Program-made: the position numbers and the translations under genes | Origin: Ephydatia muelleri | Lineage: Eukaryota; Porifera; Demospongiae; Spongillida; Spongillidae | Reading direction: 5' to 3' | DNA: 64,000 bases | Assembly: GCA_013339895.1 (NCBI GenBank) | Contig: JABACO010000016.1 | Coordinates: forward strand, 1,684,608 to 1,748,607 | Notes under the pieces: generated by a model | What the model saw: only the letters and a program-made list of their open reading frames with translations | The model's database searches: none | Told to the model about the DNA's origin: nothing | Shown: positions 13,101 to 26,100 of the stretch, in pieces | Layout of the letters: every line of letters begins with the position of its first letter | How positions within the stretch are numbered: the first letter of the stretch is position 1

Positions 13101-14769
13101 CTTCACCGTTTTCTACTTCCACAGGTGCTGTGCTGGTGTGATTGTGTGGCTATGCATCATTGCAGGACATGTGTTCATAGCTCTTAGTGAGTTTCTGCAT
13201 TGACATAAAGAGGTAGAAAGCTTGACATGCGCCTTTGCCACCTACAGTCAGTGGCTTCTGCTTCTATCAGTATTACTGCTTGCAAAACGTCCAGGGCAAC
13301 TTGCCCTCCATACTCTCTGGCTTCTCTGCCCTCAGCACAGTCTTCAACGAGACGGTCTCCATATCTCAACAGATCTGTGTCACCACTTCCCCTCTAAGGC
13401 AGTTCATAGCCAGCACAGCTCCCTGGTTCAAGTACCAGACTCAAACATGGCTAGCCCTGGGTAAGCTCTTGGCCCTAATGCAGTGGGCATGTAGGCATGA
13501 TACCCTGACACTTCCGTATTCTTCTTCAAGCATGAGGAAATTGATCCTTCCTTAAATTTTCACAGCCAGAACGCGAAACTGTATTTCACCAACAATGGCT
13601 GTGTCTAAACTATGCTAGTTTCAGTTTTCAATGTTCAAAATGGCCACCATGTTTTCCAACATTACAACACATGCACCCATGTTGCAGGGATCATTGGACT
13701 CGTCTTCTTTCTGGTCACGATTCTCATTTTCATATTCCTTGGGTCCAAAATAAGGATTTCAATTGCCATCATTAAGGAAGCCAGCAGGTTAGCTTTCTTC
13801 CTTTCTTCCTTCCAAACTGAAATGTCATTGTTGTGACTGCATAGTTTGTATGTTAGTTGTGGCCTGCTCCTGTTTCAATGTGGTTTAATGCTAGGCTGCA
13901 AGTGAACTATAAATTCATTTATCCACAGGGCAGTGTTTGGTATCCCCACCTCAGTAATTTACCCAGTATTCTCGTGGGCACTACTGACAGTTCTGTTCAT
14001 GTACTGGGCAGCTGTGGCTCTGTATCCTTCACACCTGACTCCATCACATCCCCACTCCCCAATGACACTCACCACATCCTCCTCTCCCCTCACCTTAACC
14101 ATTATGACAGCTTCCTCCTCTCGTCCTCAACAAAGTATTACGCTGTCATCACAAACACCAGTGTAGCATCAGAGCATCTCAACATCACAGGTCTTGGTGT
14201 GGTCACCAATGGAACACAGTGTGATCCCACTGTATGTTTTTTTTTTTTTCCTTCATACGAGTGACCACAGGGCAACAATAATTGTAATGATTTTTGTGCA
14301 TGTCATGAAGTGTACCAAATATGAATGTAAACTCACTTGGATGCCAGCTTGTTGGAACCACACTTTTCCTCACAATTGCAGAGCACTCCATGGGATACTA
14401 CAAACCCAATCATTGTTCCCAGCAATGTAACCAATGGCAATGCCAGCATTAGCTGTTACTTTAACTCTTTTGTGACCTCAAAGTGAGTTATTGCATGGAC
14501 GAAGTGCTGATAGTCAATTGGCTGTACTATGCAGATGTGTTACTGATAGTCAAATGGCTGTACTATGCAGATGTGTTACTGAGGCATCCATATATCCCAT
14601 TTTTCATGTGAACTCTCATTATAGAAAACAGGTACTGTATTTATTATTTTGAAGAATCTCTCTCTCCCTCTCCCTCTCTCTCTCTCCCTCTCTCTCTCCC
14701 TCTCTCTCTCCCTCTCTCTCCTCATCCCTCTCTGCTCTCTATCCCTCTCTCTCTTCTCTAAACTCCTCT

Positions 14770-14840
<71 letters not shown>

Positions 14841-14851
14841 GCTCTCTCTCG

Positions 14852-14885
<34 letters not shown>

Positions 14886-15820
14886 CAGCTTTCTACTCGG
14901 TCTGCAAGTGTACATCTCTTTGGCCTCTTCTGGATAGGGAACTTCATCGTTGCCCTTGGGGAGTGCACGCTTGCTGGAGCCTTTGCCTCCTACTACTGGG
15001 CCTTCAAAAAGCCTAAGGTACTGCTGGTGTGTGTGAAGCTGTTCTCTTTCCAACATTTTTTTTTTACTGTTGCATGTAGGATGTCCCAATGTTTGCAATG
15101 CTGAGCTCATTAGGGAGGGCTGTACTGTGAGTCTTGGCCAGTGCAAGACACCAGCTGCATGGCATGTGTGAAACACTCCATTGTGTGCAGGTTCCATTCT
15201 GGGTCACTGGCATTTGGATCCCTGATCATCGCCATTGTGCAGATAGCAAGAGTGATTTTAGCTTACATCCAGAAGAAGATGAAAGGCAAGACTGGGAAGG
15301 TTGTACAGGTGCTTCTGTGTCTCCTTCAGTGCTGCTTCTGGCTACTGGAGAAGGTCCTCCGTTACGTCAACAAGCAAGCTTACATTGAGGTGGGCTTTAA
15401 GTAGCATCCAGTTGGTAATATGTCATGACAAAATTGAACTGATAAACTTTTGCCGACAGATTGCCATATATGGCTATGATTTTTGTACAGCAGCTTGCAA
15501 GGCTATTAAGCTTCTCCTGAGAAATATAATAACGTGAGAATATCTGATTTCCATGCATTTGCATGCTGAGTGACTATTTTGTCATGCAGGACTGTTGTGA
15601 AAGACCGCATAACTGGACTACTTTTCTTCATGGGAAAAATTGCTATCACTGCAGCTGTAGGCACGTCATCCTGTTGCTATGGTTACCAGTGTGGATTAGG
15701 GTGTGTGGTCATATCTTGCAGGTGTCCTTGCCTACCTGGGGTTTGGGTCTTATGTGGATGGTGGAAGCAAGCTATGGGGAGGAAAGGAACTCAACTACTT
15801 CCTTATACCTGTGATCGTAA

Positions 15821-15851
<31 letters not shown>

Positions 15852-16554
15852 TATGTGTGCAGTATATGAATGTGTATAGGAGGTACACATTATTTATGTG
15901 TCCTCTTCACCTCTACTAGGCACTGATGGTGGCCACTTACTTGATAGCCTCCTCGTTCATGTCTGTGTACCACATGGCTGTGGACACCATTTTCATATGT
16001 GCAAGTGAGTATGGTATTGAACAATCGGTGTTTTGCTACAGTGCTTATATCGATAACCTAAACAAATTAACCTAAATGAATCAACAAATCACAGTAAAAT
16101 CAAGGTCTTATGCATGACCCACAATTTATCCCCTAATGATATTTATGAGTGGACTGAATTGTGAAGATAGTGAAGAGACCCCACTACTAGCATTTTGTTT
16201 GAACCCGTCACCAAACACAATAACTTAACTAAACTAATTTAAACACACAAGGATACATGCAATAACAATCTGGTTCAATAAACCTTTATTCCCAGTAAAG
16301 TTACAAGTATGTAGAGCGTTTTCCAACGTTTGACAGAGACAATCACCATTTTGTCCTAATCTGGAGCACATGACTTGGAATTAAAACCTTAATTTGCATT
16401 CTCTTTTGTTCTTTCAGTGGAGGACTTGGAGAGGAACGATGGACTTGACAAGCCCTACTTCATGAACAAGGAACTTCAGAACATACTTGGCGTGAAGAAC
16501 AAGAGTTGCAATATTCCTGACCGTGCTTTGATGATGGAAGAAGTTACTGCCTAA
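10189..16554 (+). CDS. SLC44A2-like: CTL/SLC44 choline transporter-like protein, 24 exons, one frameshift (copy C)
   Basis: Paralogue of the 1322-9201 gene, about 796 residues if one missing base is allowed. Exons: 10189-10234, 10298-10349, 10755-10828, 11181-11262, 11515-11632, 11712-11849, 11955-12015, 12130-12286, 12437-12520, 12896-12946, 13125-13186, 13248-13460, 13688-13787, 13929-14021, 14111-14231, 14382-14482, 14889-15017, 15080-15126, 15191-15389, 15460-15533, 15590-15660, 15722-15816, 15920-16004, 16418-16554 (TAA). It has the same 24-exon plan and phases as copy B. Exon 17 is 129 nt where copy B has 130: a base is missing near 14913 (one A where copy B has AA), which breaks the frame. 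Introns 2 and 21 start with GC instead of GT (10350 and 15661). Conserved stretches include [32 protein letters not shown] and EDLERNDG. The ATG at 10189 follows AACC, a good animal start context. It converges on the minus-strand DENND1 gene, 575 bp away. Confidence 0.88.
14507..14884 (+). repeat. 36-bp tandem duplication followed by a (CT)n tract
   Basis: Two copies of a unit containing TTGGCTGTACTATGCAGATG (14507-14580), then about 230 bp of CT dinucleotides (14655-14884). The CT tract runs into the acceptor of exon 17 of CTL copy C and acts as a very long polypyrimidine tract. Confidence 0.9.
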
Positions 16555-17129
16555 GCATGACATGTGAAGCTTTGCAACCGCTATAGAATTAGTGCATTCA
16601 ATTCACTGCAGAACTTAATTGTCACTTCCCCAAGCCCTTATCCTTTCACTATTCAGTGCAATCTATGCTTATTTAGGTGTGTAAAGATTCCATAAACACA
16701 GCTAGTTCTAATTGTACACACATTTCTTGACTCTTGCGTGCCATATCTACAACAATCGAATGACTTTACAACAGGATTTATAACCGTCACTGTGGGTGGT
16801 TTATGTGTCATCCGAAATGAAGCTTTCAAGATGGATTGATGTAGCCTAAGCACTTCACTGGATGCTGTACAGTGTATGTGTATGCTCACCAAACATACCG
16901 CATACACGTAAGTCTAGTGAAAACATTCATCATTCATGCAAACACTCATACATTATACCACTCCCACATCCATTTCCTCCTCACTTACTATTATACTTCA
17001 TTAGTTAAATTTTCAAAAATATTTTTACATAAAAAATTAAATGAATATATTCCCACAGAACGTGTACACAATAATAATAATAATAATTCATTGTAAAATT
17101 AATTTAAAAGTCTTCCCTATGAGACAAGC
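16555..17129. other. Convergent 3' intergenic region between CTL copy C and DENND1
   Basis: Holds the two 3' UTRs, which face each other. A short (AAT)n run is at 17072-17088. No coding sequence is recognised. Confidence 0.6.
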
Positions 17130-20100
17130 TCAGCTTTGTGATTTCCACTCTTTGGTTTTTGCCATAGTTTGTTTCACTAGATCAGAAAATGGGTCATCTA
17201 ACCTGGGTCTGACCTGAGCAGTGTCTCTGTCCTCAGTCATGCTAAACGGGTTTGTAGCTCTGGAGGAACCCAGTGGTGGTCTGGACGAGGGAGGCGTCGA
17301 GGACCCCACAGTGTCGACCATCTTGCTGGACCCATTTTGGCCAGACAGTCTTTGCGCAGAGCCTTCTCTCAGCGGGCTCGAGAGGCCAGGGGGAGTCGGA
17401 CTACCCCTGTGTCCAGGCAGATGCCCGTTTGACGACACAGACACACTCTGTGAGCGGAGCATGAACGGTGCGGTGCTCTGGGACGATGTGACAACACCAG
17501 CTGTGGTTTGGAAGGTTGGCAACAGGACTGTTCCCCCGGAAGTAGACGGAACCATGCCAAGGGGGACAGGAGGGCAAGGGACCAATGGAACAAGGGGAAA
17601 TGGATTGGGCACCAGAGGGGCACCAGTGGGTATCAGAGGAGCAGGACTGTGTACCAGAGGAGCAGGACTGGGCACCAGAGGAGCAGAAGTGGGTACCAGA
17701 GGAGTAGGACTGGGTAACAGAGGAGTAGGACTGGGTACCAGAGGGTTGGACGAGATCATGGAAGCAGGACTGGGCACCAGAGGAGCAGGACTGGGCACCA
17801 TACAGGGAACACGGGAGACGGACGCAGGAACCATTGGGTGGGGCAGATCAGATGACGGCTTCTCCATACCCAGGGTTTTGTAAAACTCTAGATCAGTTGG
17901 AAACAATGTACTAGAATCTGGAACGTCCCTCTTCCCTCTCGCATACAGTGTCTCTGCGATGGAAGCACCAAAGTCATCGACAGTTGAACCTTGGATGAGA
18001 GTGCTTGTCCTCTGTTTAGCAATGAGCTTGGGTGCCTTCAACTTGGATCGTGGAGGTGGGACTGGGGGTGGCTCGTCTCCAAACTTCTCCCAGGTAGGGG
18101 GTATTTCACTGTCCGATTCAGACGAGGTCAGGGGATCCGATTCAGACGACTCCTCATGTCTTGGAGGGCCTGGGGGGAGGTGGTGCTTGGAGGTCCAACA
18201 GGTTCTCCGTCGTCAAATCTACCGAGTCCTTGCTGTTGAGACTAGCTCTTTCCGAGCTGTCTTGGGAGGCAGTCTGGCGGGACTGCGGAGGTGTCAGGCT
18301 TAACATGGTTGCCGTGGGGACATCGCCCCCCAACCTGTTGACCATTTGCTGCTGCTTGCTCAAGCTCTCCGCTAGCTTCATCTTTCCTTCCTTGTGCCGC
18401 TGGTAAGGTATCACCGGAGGTGGCCCTTTGCCCTTGCGCAGCTGCGGGCACAGAGAGAGGAAGCGGTTTGTTAATAAGGAAAGAAGGAAAATGAGATATA
18501 CTGTGAGACAAGGGATTTGGATCGATACACATAGAAGAAAAACAATGTCCCACTGTGGACTATTACAGGGCCCTGCACCACATAGGGGGGCATGCAAGTA
18601 CGTGCATCCTGCAAAGCTATTGTCCCAAATCATTATTATGACAAAAGGAGCTTAAAGCCACACAATGACTGAAGTTTTACAGATCGATTATCGTCTGGCA
18701 ACATTTCACTTCATCCACACTGCAAATTAAAAGAAGGGACTGCCCTAAATTGTAGCGCACACTTAACTGCCATTTCAGCCCTGATGTTTGATTTTACTGG
18801 CCACGTGGACATGTGTGATTCATGTACAAAGGCTACAAAACATGATGCTAGCCCTAACACATGGTACCCGCGAGATTGGAGCTCATGCTTACCTCTCTCG
18901 CAATGGTTAATGACTTTGAGATGGTTGGATCAATAGAACTGGATGAAGATATTCTAGTCGAATCAAGAGTGCTGGCTTTTCTCTCAACCTCAAAACTACC
19001 ACCTCTGTCAAAAGTGCCACTTCTACTTCCACCACCACTAAACTCTGGCATGTCATGTTCCATTATCTTTTGCACAATGTTCTTGGCCTGAAAAGGGAAA
19101 TGCGATAAACCCATTGCCCACATCTGCTATTCCCTTCCCTCCCTTTTCGGTAGCCATTGTTACACACATGCTTCTGAAACCTGTCTCCCATCTTCTTGCT
19201 AGATTTTACAGCTTTGTCAAATGCCCCTTTTAACTGTTCAGATGAAAATTTGCCTTCTTCAAAATGGAAGGGAGAAAAACATGTAAAGGTCATGCAAGGA
19301 ATATGAATGAGACAACGCACTCAGGCCTTCCTCATAAGTAAAGAGCTCAGAATCAAACACATCCTTCTCCTTTTGGCTACATTTAGTGATGGCGTCGATT
19401 CTGCTGTTCAAGAACTGTCTGAAGTGCTGGAACTGCAGAAGTGACTGCAGGAATTCTTCCATGTTTGGTCGCGATTTCAAGAAGCTACACCACAAGAACG
19501 GCCACATATAATTACAGCAATGCATCAAATGCCTTCAAGAAACAAACCTTTCTTCATCAAACACCAGCCCTTTATCATCCTGCAAACATGCAACGCAAGG
19601 GAAAAGTGACACATTTTATCATTACAAGAGCAACAAAGAATACCAAGTACAGCGATAGGTTCAACCACCATGTAAATCAGGGACATCTCAATAACCAGCA
19701 CAACTGAGATTGGTCCAAATTGAACACAAAAGCCTTCTTCCTCTCTTTCTCACTCTTGAACACACATGCACACAGATACCCTCACTCTTGAACACACATG
19801 CACACAGACACCCTCACTCTTGAACACACATGCACATAGCACCCTCACTCGAACACAGGTTACACACATGCACACAGACACCCTCACTCTTGAACACACA
19901 TGCACACAGACACCCTCACTCTTGAACACAGGTTGCACACACATGCACACAGACACCCTCACTCTTGAACACACATGCACACAGACACTCTCACTCTTGA
20001 ACACAGGTTACACACATGCACACAGACACCCTCACTCTTGAACACAGGTTACACACATGCACACAGACACTCTCACTCTTGAACACAGGTTACACACATG

Positions 20101-23100
20101 CACACAGACACCCTCACTCTTGAACACAGGTTACACACATGCACACAGACACCCTCACTCTTGAACACACATGCACACAGACACCCTCACACATGCACAC
20201 AGACACCCTCACTCTTGAACATAGGTTGCACACACATGCACACAGACACCCTCACTCTTGAACACAGGTTATACACATGCACACAGACTCCCCGCCCCCT
20301 CTCTTGCACCTGTTTCTGCTTCAGCGAGCTCCTGTACCCTCCTAGCATCGCCACCTGTGCGAGCAGGAAGGGCCCTAGCCAGGTTGTCTCCATAGCCACT
20401 GCTAGGCTTCTTCAGGATACGCTTCAGATTGGCAATTATATCAGCAGGAATGGTGTTGAGGTCCTCGGTGTAAGGCGACTCAAGAGAGTCTTCATCAATA
20501 TCCACAATCACCGCGTCGTTCAGCAGATGACGAATTTTCTGTTGCAATGTTCAAAAATCAATCCACGCCCTGCAGCATCAGTTCACACTCCTCTCTACGC
20601 CACCCTCCCCCTCACCTCTCTACTCCCCTCCCCCTCACCTCTCTACGCCACCCTCCCCCTCACCTCTCTACTCCCCTCCCCTCACCTCTCCACTCCCTCT
20701 CCCTCACCTCTCTACTCCACCCTCCCCCTCACATCTCTACTCCCTCTCCCTCACCTCTCTACTCCACCTCCCCCTCACCTCTATACTCCCTTCCCCTCAC
20801 CTCTCTACTCCCACCCTCCCCCTCACCTCTCTACTCCACCCTCTCCCTCACCTCTCTACTCCCACCCTCCCCCCTCACCTCTCTACTCCCACCCTCTCCC
20901 TCACCTCTCTACTTCCCCCTCCCCTCTTACTCCCACCCTCCCTTACCTCTCTACTACTCCCACCCCCCTCACTTCTCTACTCCCACCCTCCCCCTCACCT
21001 CTCTACTCCCACCCTCTCCACACCTCTCTACTCCCACCCTCCCCCTCACCTCTTACTCCCACCCTCCCTTACCTCTCTACTCCCACCCTCCGCACCTCTC
21101 TACTCCCACCCTCCCCCTCACATCTCTACTCCATCCTCCCCCTCACCTCTCTACTTCCACCCTCCCCCTCACCTCTCTATTCCCACCCTCTCCTCACCTC
21201 TCTACTCCCACTCTTCCTCTCACCTCTCTACTCCCACCCTCCCCCCTCACCTCTCTACTACTCCCACCCTCTCCACACCTCTCTACTCCCACCCTCCCCC
21301 TCACCTCTTACTCCCACCCTCCCTTACCTCTCTACTACTCCCACCCTCCTCACCTCTCTACTCCCACCCTCCCCCTCACATCTCTACTCCATCCTCCCCC
21401 TCACCTCTCTACTTCCACCCTCCCCCTCACCTCTCTATTCCCACCCTCTTCTCACCTCTCTACTCCCACTCTTCCTCTCACCTCTCTACTCCCACCCTCC
21501 CCCTCACCTCTCTACTCCCACCCTCCCCCTCACCTCTCTACTCCCACCCTCCCCCTCACCTCTCTACTTCCCACCCTCCCCCTCCCCTTTCTTCTCCCAC
21601 CTTCTACTGCATCCTTCTCATGGCATGCATTCTTGCATATTATGCCACCCCCCTCATCCCCACCCTTATCCCTCATCCTCACCCCTTGACTCAAGCCATC
21701 CTCTCACCCCACACCCCTTGACTCAAGCCACACTCCATCATTCAATCCAACCGTGCAGCGTACCTCCATGATAGAGGAGTGGACCCCAATCAGGTAGGGC
21801 ATAGGTGCTCTGGGATATATGTCCATGCACATGGTGGAGGTGCAATGGAGAGATAAAATTTGCACAAGGAGATCACACAGAGATTTGTACAAGGGGATCA
21901 CACAGAGATTTGTACAAGGAGATCACACAGAGATTTGTACAAGGAGATCACACAAAGATTTGTACAAGGGGATCACACAGAGATTTGTACAAGGGAATCA
22001 CACAGAGATTTGTACAAGGGGATCACACAGAGATTTGTACAAGGGATCACACAGAGATTTGTACAAGGGATCACACAGAGATTTGTACAAGGGGATCACA
22101 CAGAGATTTGTACAAGGGGATCACACAGAGATTTGTACAAGGGGATCACACAGAGATTTGTACAAGGGATCACACAGAGATTTGTACAAGGGGATCACAC
22201 AGAGATTTGTACAAGGGGATCACACAGAGATTTGTACAAGGAGATCACAGAGATTTGTACAAGGGGATCACACAGAGATTTGTACAAGGGGATCACACAG
22301 AGATTTGTTGTACAAGGAGATCACACAGAGATTTGTACAAGGGGATCACACAGAGATTTGTACAAGGGGATCACACAGAGATTTGTACAAGGGGATCACA
22401 CAGAGATTTGTACAAGGAGATCACACAGAGATTTGTACAAGGGGATCACACAGAGATTTGTACAAGGAGATCACACAGAGATTTGTACAAGGGGATCACA
22501 CAGAGATTTGTACAAGGGGATCACACAGAGATTTGTACAAGGGGATCACACAGAGATTTGTACAAGGAGATCACACAGAGATTTGTACAAGGGGATCACA
22601 CAGAGATTTGTACAAGGAGATCACACAGAGATTTGTACAAGGGGATCACACAGAGATTTGTACAAGGGGATCACACAGAGATTTGTACAAGGGGATCACA
22701 CAGAGATTTGTACAAGGAGATCACACAGAGATTTGTACAAGGGGATCACACAGAGATTTGTACAAGGGGATCACACAGAGATTTGTACAAGAAGATCACA
22801 CAGAGATTTGTACAAGGGGATCACACAGAGATTTGTACAAGGGGATCACACAGAGATTTGTACAAGGAGATCACACAGAGATTTGTACAAGGAGATCACA
22901 CAGAGATTTGTACAAGGAGATCACACAGAGATTTGTACAAGGGGATCACACAGAGATTTGTACAAGGAGATCACACAGAGATTTGTACAAGGGGATCACA
23001 CAGAGATTTGTACAAGGGGATCACACAGAGATTTGTACAAGGGGATCACACAGAGATTTGTACAAGGAGATCACACAGAGATTTGTACAAGGGGATCACA

Positions 23101-26100
23101 CAGAGATTTGTACAAGGGGATCACACAGAGATTTGTACAAGGGGATCACACAGAGATTTGTACAAGGAGATCACACAGAGATTTGTACAAGGGGATCACA
23201 CAGAGATTTGTACAAGGAGATCACACAGAGATTTGTACAAGGGGATCACACAGATTTGTACAAGGGGATCACACAGAGATTTGTACAAGGGGATCACACA
23301 GAGATTTGTACAAGGAGATCACACAGAGATTTGTACAAGGGGATCACACAGAGATTTGTACAAGGGGATCACACAGAGATTTGTACAAGAAGATCACACA
23401 GAGATTTGTACAAGGGGATCACACAGAGATTTGTACAAGGGGATCACACAGAGATTTGTACAAGGAGATCACACAGAGATTTGTACAAGGAGATCACACA
23501 GAGATTTGTACAAGGAGATCACACAGAGATTTGTACAAGGGGATCACACAGAGATTTGTACAAGGGGATCACACAGAGATTTGTACAAGGAGATCACACA
23601 GAGATTTGTACAAGGGGATCACACAGAGATTTGTACAAGGGGATCACACAGAGATTTGTACAAGGGGATCACACAGAGATTTGTACAAGGAGATCACACA
23701 GAGATTTGTACAAGGGGATCACACAGAGATTTGTACAAGGAGATCACACAGAGATTTGTACAAGGGGATCACACAGAGATTTGTACAAGGGGATCACACA
23801 GAGATTTGTACAAGGAGATCACACAGAGATTTGTACAAGGGGATCACACAGAGATTTGTACAAGGGGATCACACAGAGATTTGTACAAGGAGATCACACA
23901 GAGATTTGTACAAGGGGATCACACAGAGATTTGTACAAGGGGATCACACAGAGATTTGTACAAGGAGATCACACAGAGATTTGTACAAGGAGATCACACA
24001 GAGATTTGTACAAGGAGATCACACAGAGATTTGTACAAGGGGATCCCACAGAGATTTGTACAAGGAGATCACACAGAGATTTGTACAAGGGGATCACACA
24101 GAGATTTGTACAAGGGGATCACACAGAGATTTGTACAAGGGGATCACACAGAGATTTGTACAAGGAGATCACACAGAGATTTGTACAAGGGGATCACACA
24201 GAGATTTGTACAAGGGGATCACACAGAGATTTGTACAAGGGGATCACACAGAGATTTGTACAAGGGGATCACACAGAGATTTGTACAAGGGGATCACACA
24301 GAGATTTGTACAAGGGGATCACACAGAGATTTGTACAAGGGGATCACACAGCACAAAGGAGACCCACAAAGATGCACAGTACAGCCACCTTACCCACAGT
24401 ATTCGATCAGGTGCAATGGTGTGATCGGGATGAAGATGTGCTGCCTGCGAGGAAGAAGCAGTACCAGTACTTACCACTCCTGCTCTTCCCTCCCCTGGGT
24501 GTGGCTTACCAGTAGAGTGGGTACAGTAGCAACACTGCCCCGTGCATAACAGCCGACAGCTGCATGGGCAAACAATGAGGTAATGATTTGTGAAACCATT
24601 CACATAATGGTGAGTCGTCTAACCGAAGTCAGTCTGCTTGAAGTAACAATGATGCGTCTCTCAAATATCATACTGTGGAGCAACGATAGGGTTTCAGACC
24701 AACCACACACTAAATCAACACTGCCTTATGCCATAAGACTGCAACAATTAGGAATACAAACGTGCAGCCACCCCAACTCACTTAGCAAATAGGTGCAGGA
24801 TGACGTTGTGATGCAGACTTGTGTAGAGGGTTGAAAGATTCACCTGATGGGACACAAAATATCAATGCTATACATCCAAGGAGAAGTGGGGGGGAGGGGG
24901 GGGGGGGGGGGGGGGGGGTGAATACGTAACTACATGGTCAGGTTGCTAGGCAGCCACATCTCATGGCAGCAGCCAGGATGTGCAGGTAACAATCACACAG
25001 GATGCAGCATCCCAAACAAAGAGGGTGGCACTAAGCCAAGAATACGGGCACCAGTGTTATTAATGAATATTCTAGGCACCAGTCTTATTAATAAATATAT
25101 TTCCCTGGAACAATTTCATATCTGCATGCCAATAATGGGTGGTAAGTGATCCAAATGAGACAAAGCTACAGGGACAGGCTAGCCAAAATCATACATTGCT
25201 CCAAACACGTAATTATCCTTAATCTTGGTACACAAAGATGAAGGGGCAAAGTGGTTCTTAAATATCAACCGTCTCCCAACTAAAGGTTGACACGATCCCC
25301 CTCTTTTCTAGTACATGTACATGCTGCATGTGACCAGGGCTCTTCTCAGTACATGCTGCATGTGACCAGGGCTCTTCTCAGTACATGCTGCATGTGACCA
25401 GGGCTCTTCTCAGTACATGCTGCATGTGACCAGGGCTCTTCTCAGTACATGCTGCATGTGACCAGGGCTCTTCTCAGTACATGCTGCATGTGACCAGGGC
25501 TCTTCTCAGTACATGCTGCATGTGACCAGGGCTCTTTTCAATACATGCTGCATGTGACCAGGGCTCTTCTCAGTACATGCTGCATGTGACCAGGGCTCTT
25601 CTCAGTACATGCTGCATGTGACCTTCTCCTGTTCGTGCACATTCATAACCCTTCATGGTCATAAGAATAAAAACCTGAACCTGACCACACACTGGACACT
25701 GGTCACTACAGAGCATGTGTATGCTATCAGATACAGCTCCAAATACAGCAAGGGGATACGGGACCACATGTGTGTGCAGACATCACGACATTCTAAATAA
25801 GGTATTGAGCTGTCAAACTTACAAACAACAATCAGAGAACAGAAGACACATGCATACACACACTAACAGCAGCAACCTTAGCCTATCCCAATTTCTCCTT
25901 TTAGATGAACAGCTAGGCACAATGTAGTGAGGGTGAGGGTCATATTGACCTAGACACGATACCAACAATGAATGCATGTCCAAACCAGTGGCTCTAGTAC
26001 CCATTCCCTCATCATGTCCCCACCAATGGCCAGTGGCTCTGGTACTCATTCCCTCATCATGTCCCCACCAGTGGCCAGTGGCTCTGGTACTCATTCCCTC

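Noticed and set aside
20098..21771. 557-codon plus-strand frame
   Set aside because: Consists almost entirely of translated CACACATGCACACAGACACC and C/T-rich minisatellite; lies antisense to DENND1 and includes the antisense of its exon 13.
21858..24352. CRISPR-like array
   Set aside because: The 25-bp units are directly adjacent with no unique spacers, in eukaryotic DNA. It is a minisatellite.
21805..24549. Long plus-strand open frames of 850-914 codons in all three frames
   Set aside because: They are translations of the 25-bp repeat, open in every forward frame, and lie in an intron of DENND1 on the opposite strand. No start context or domain.
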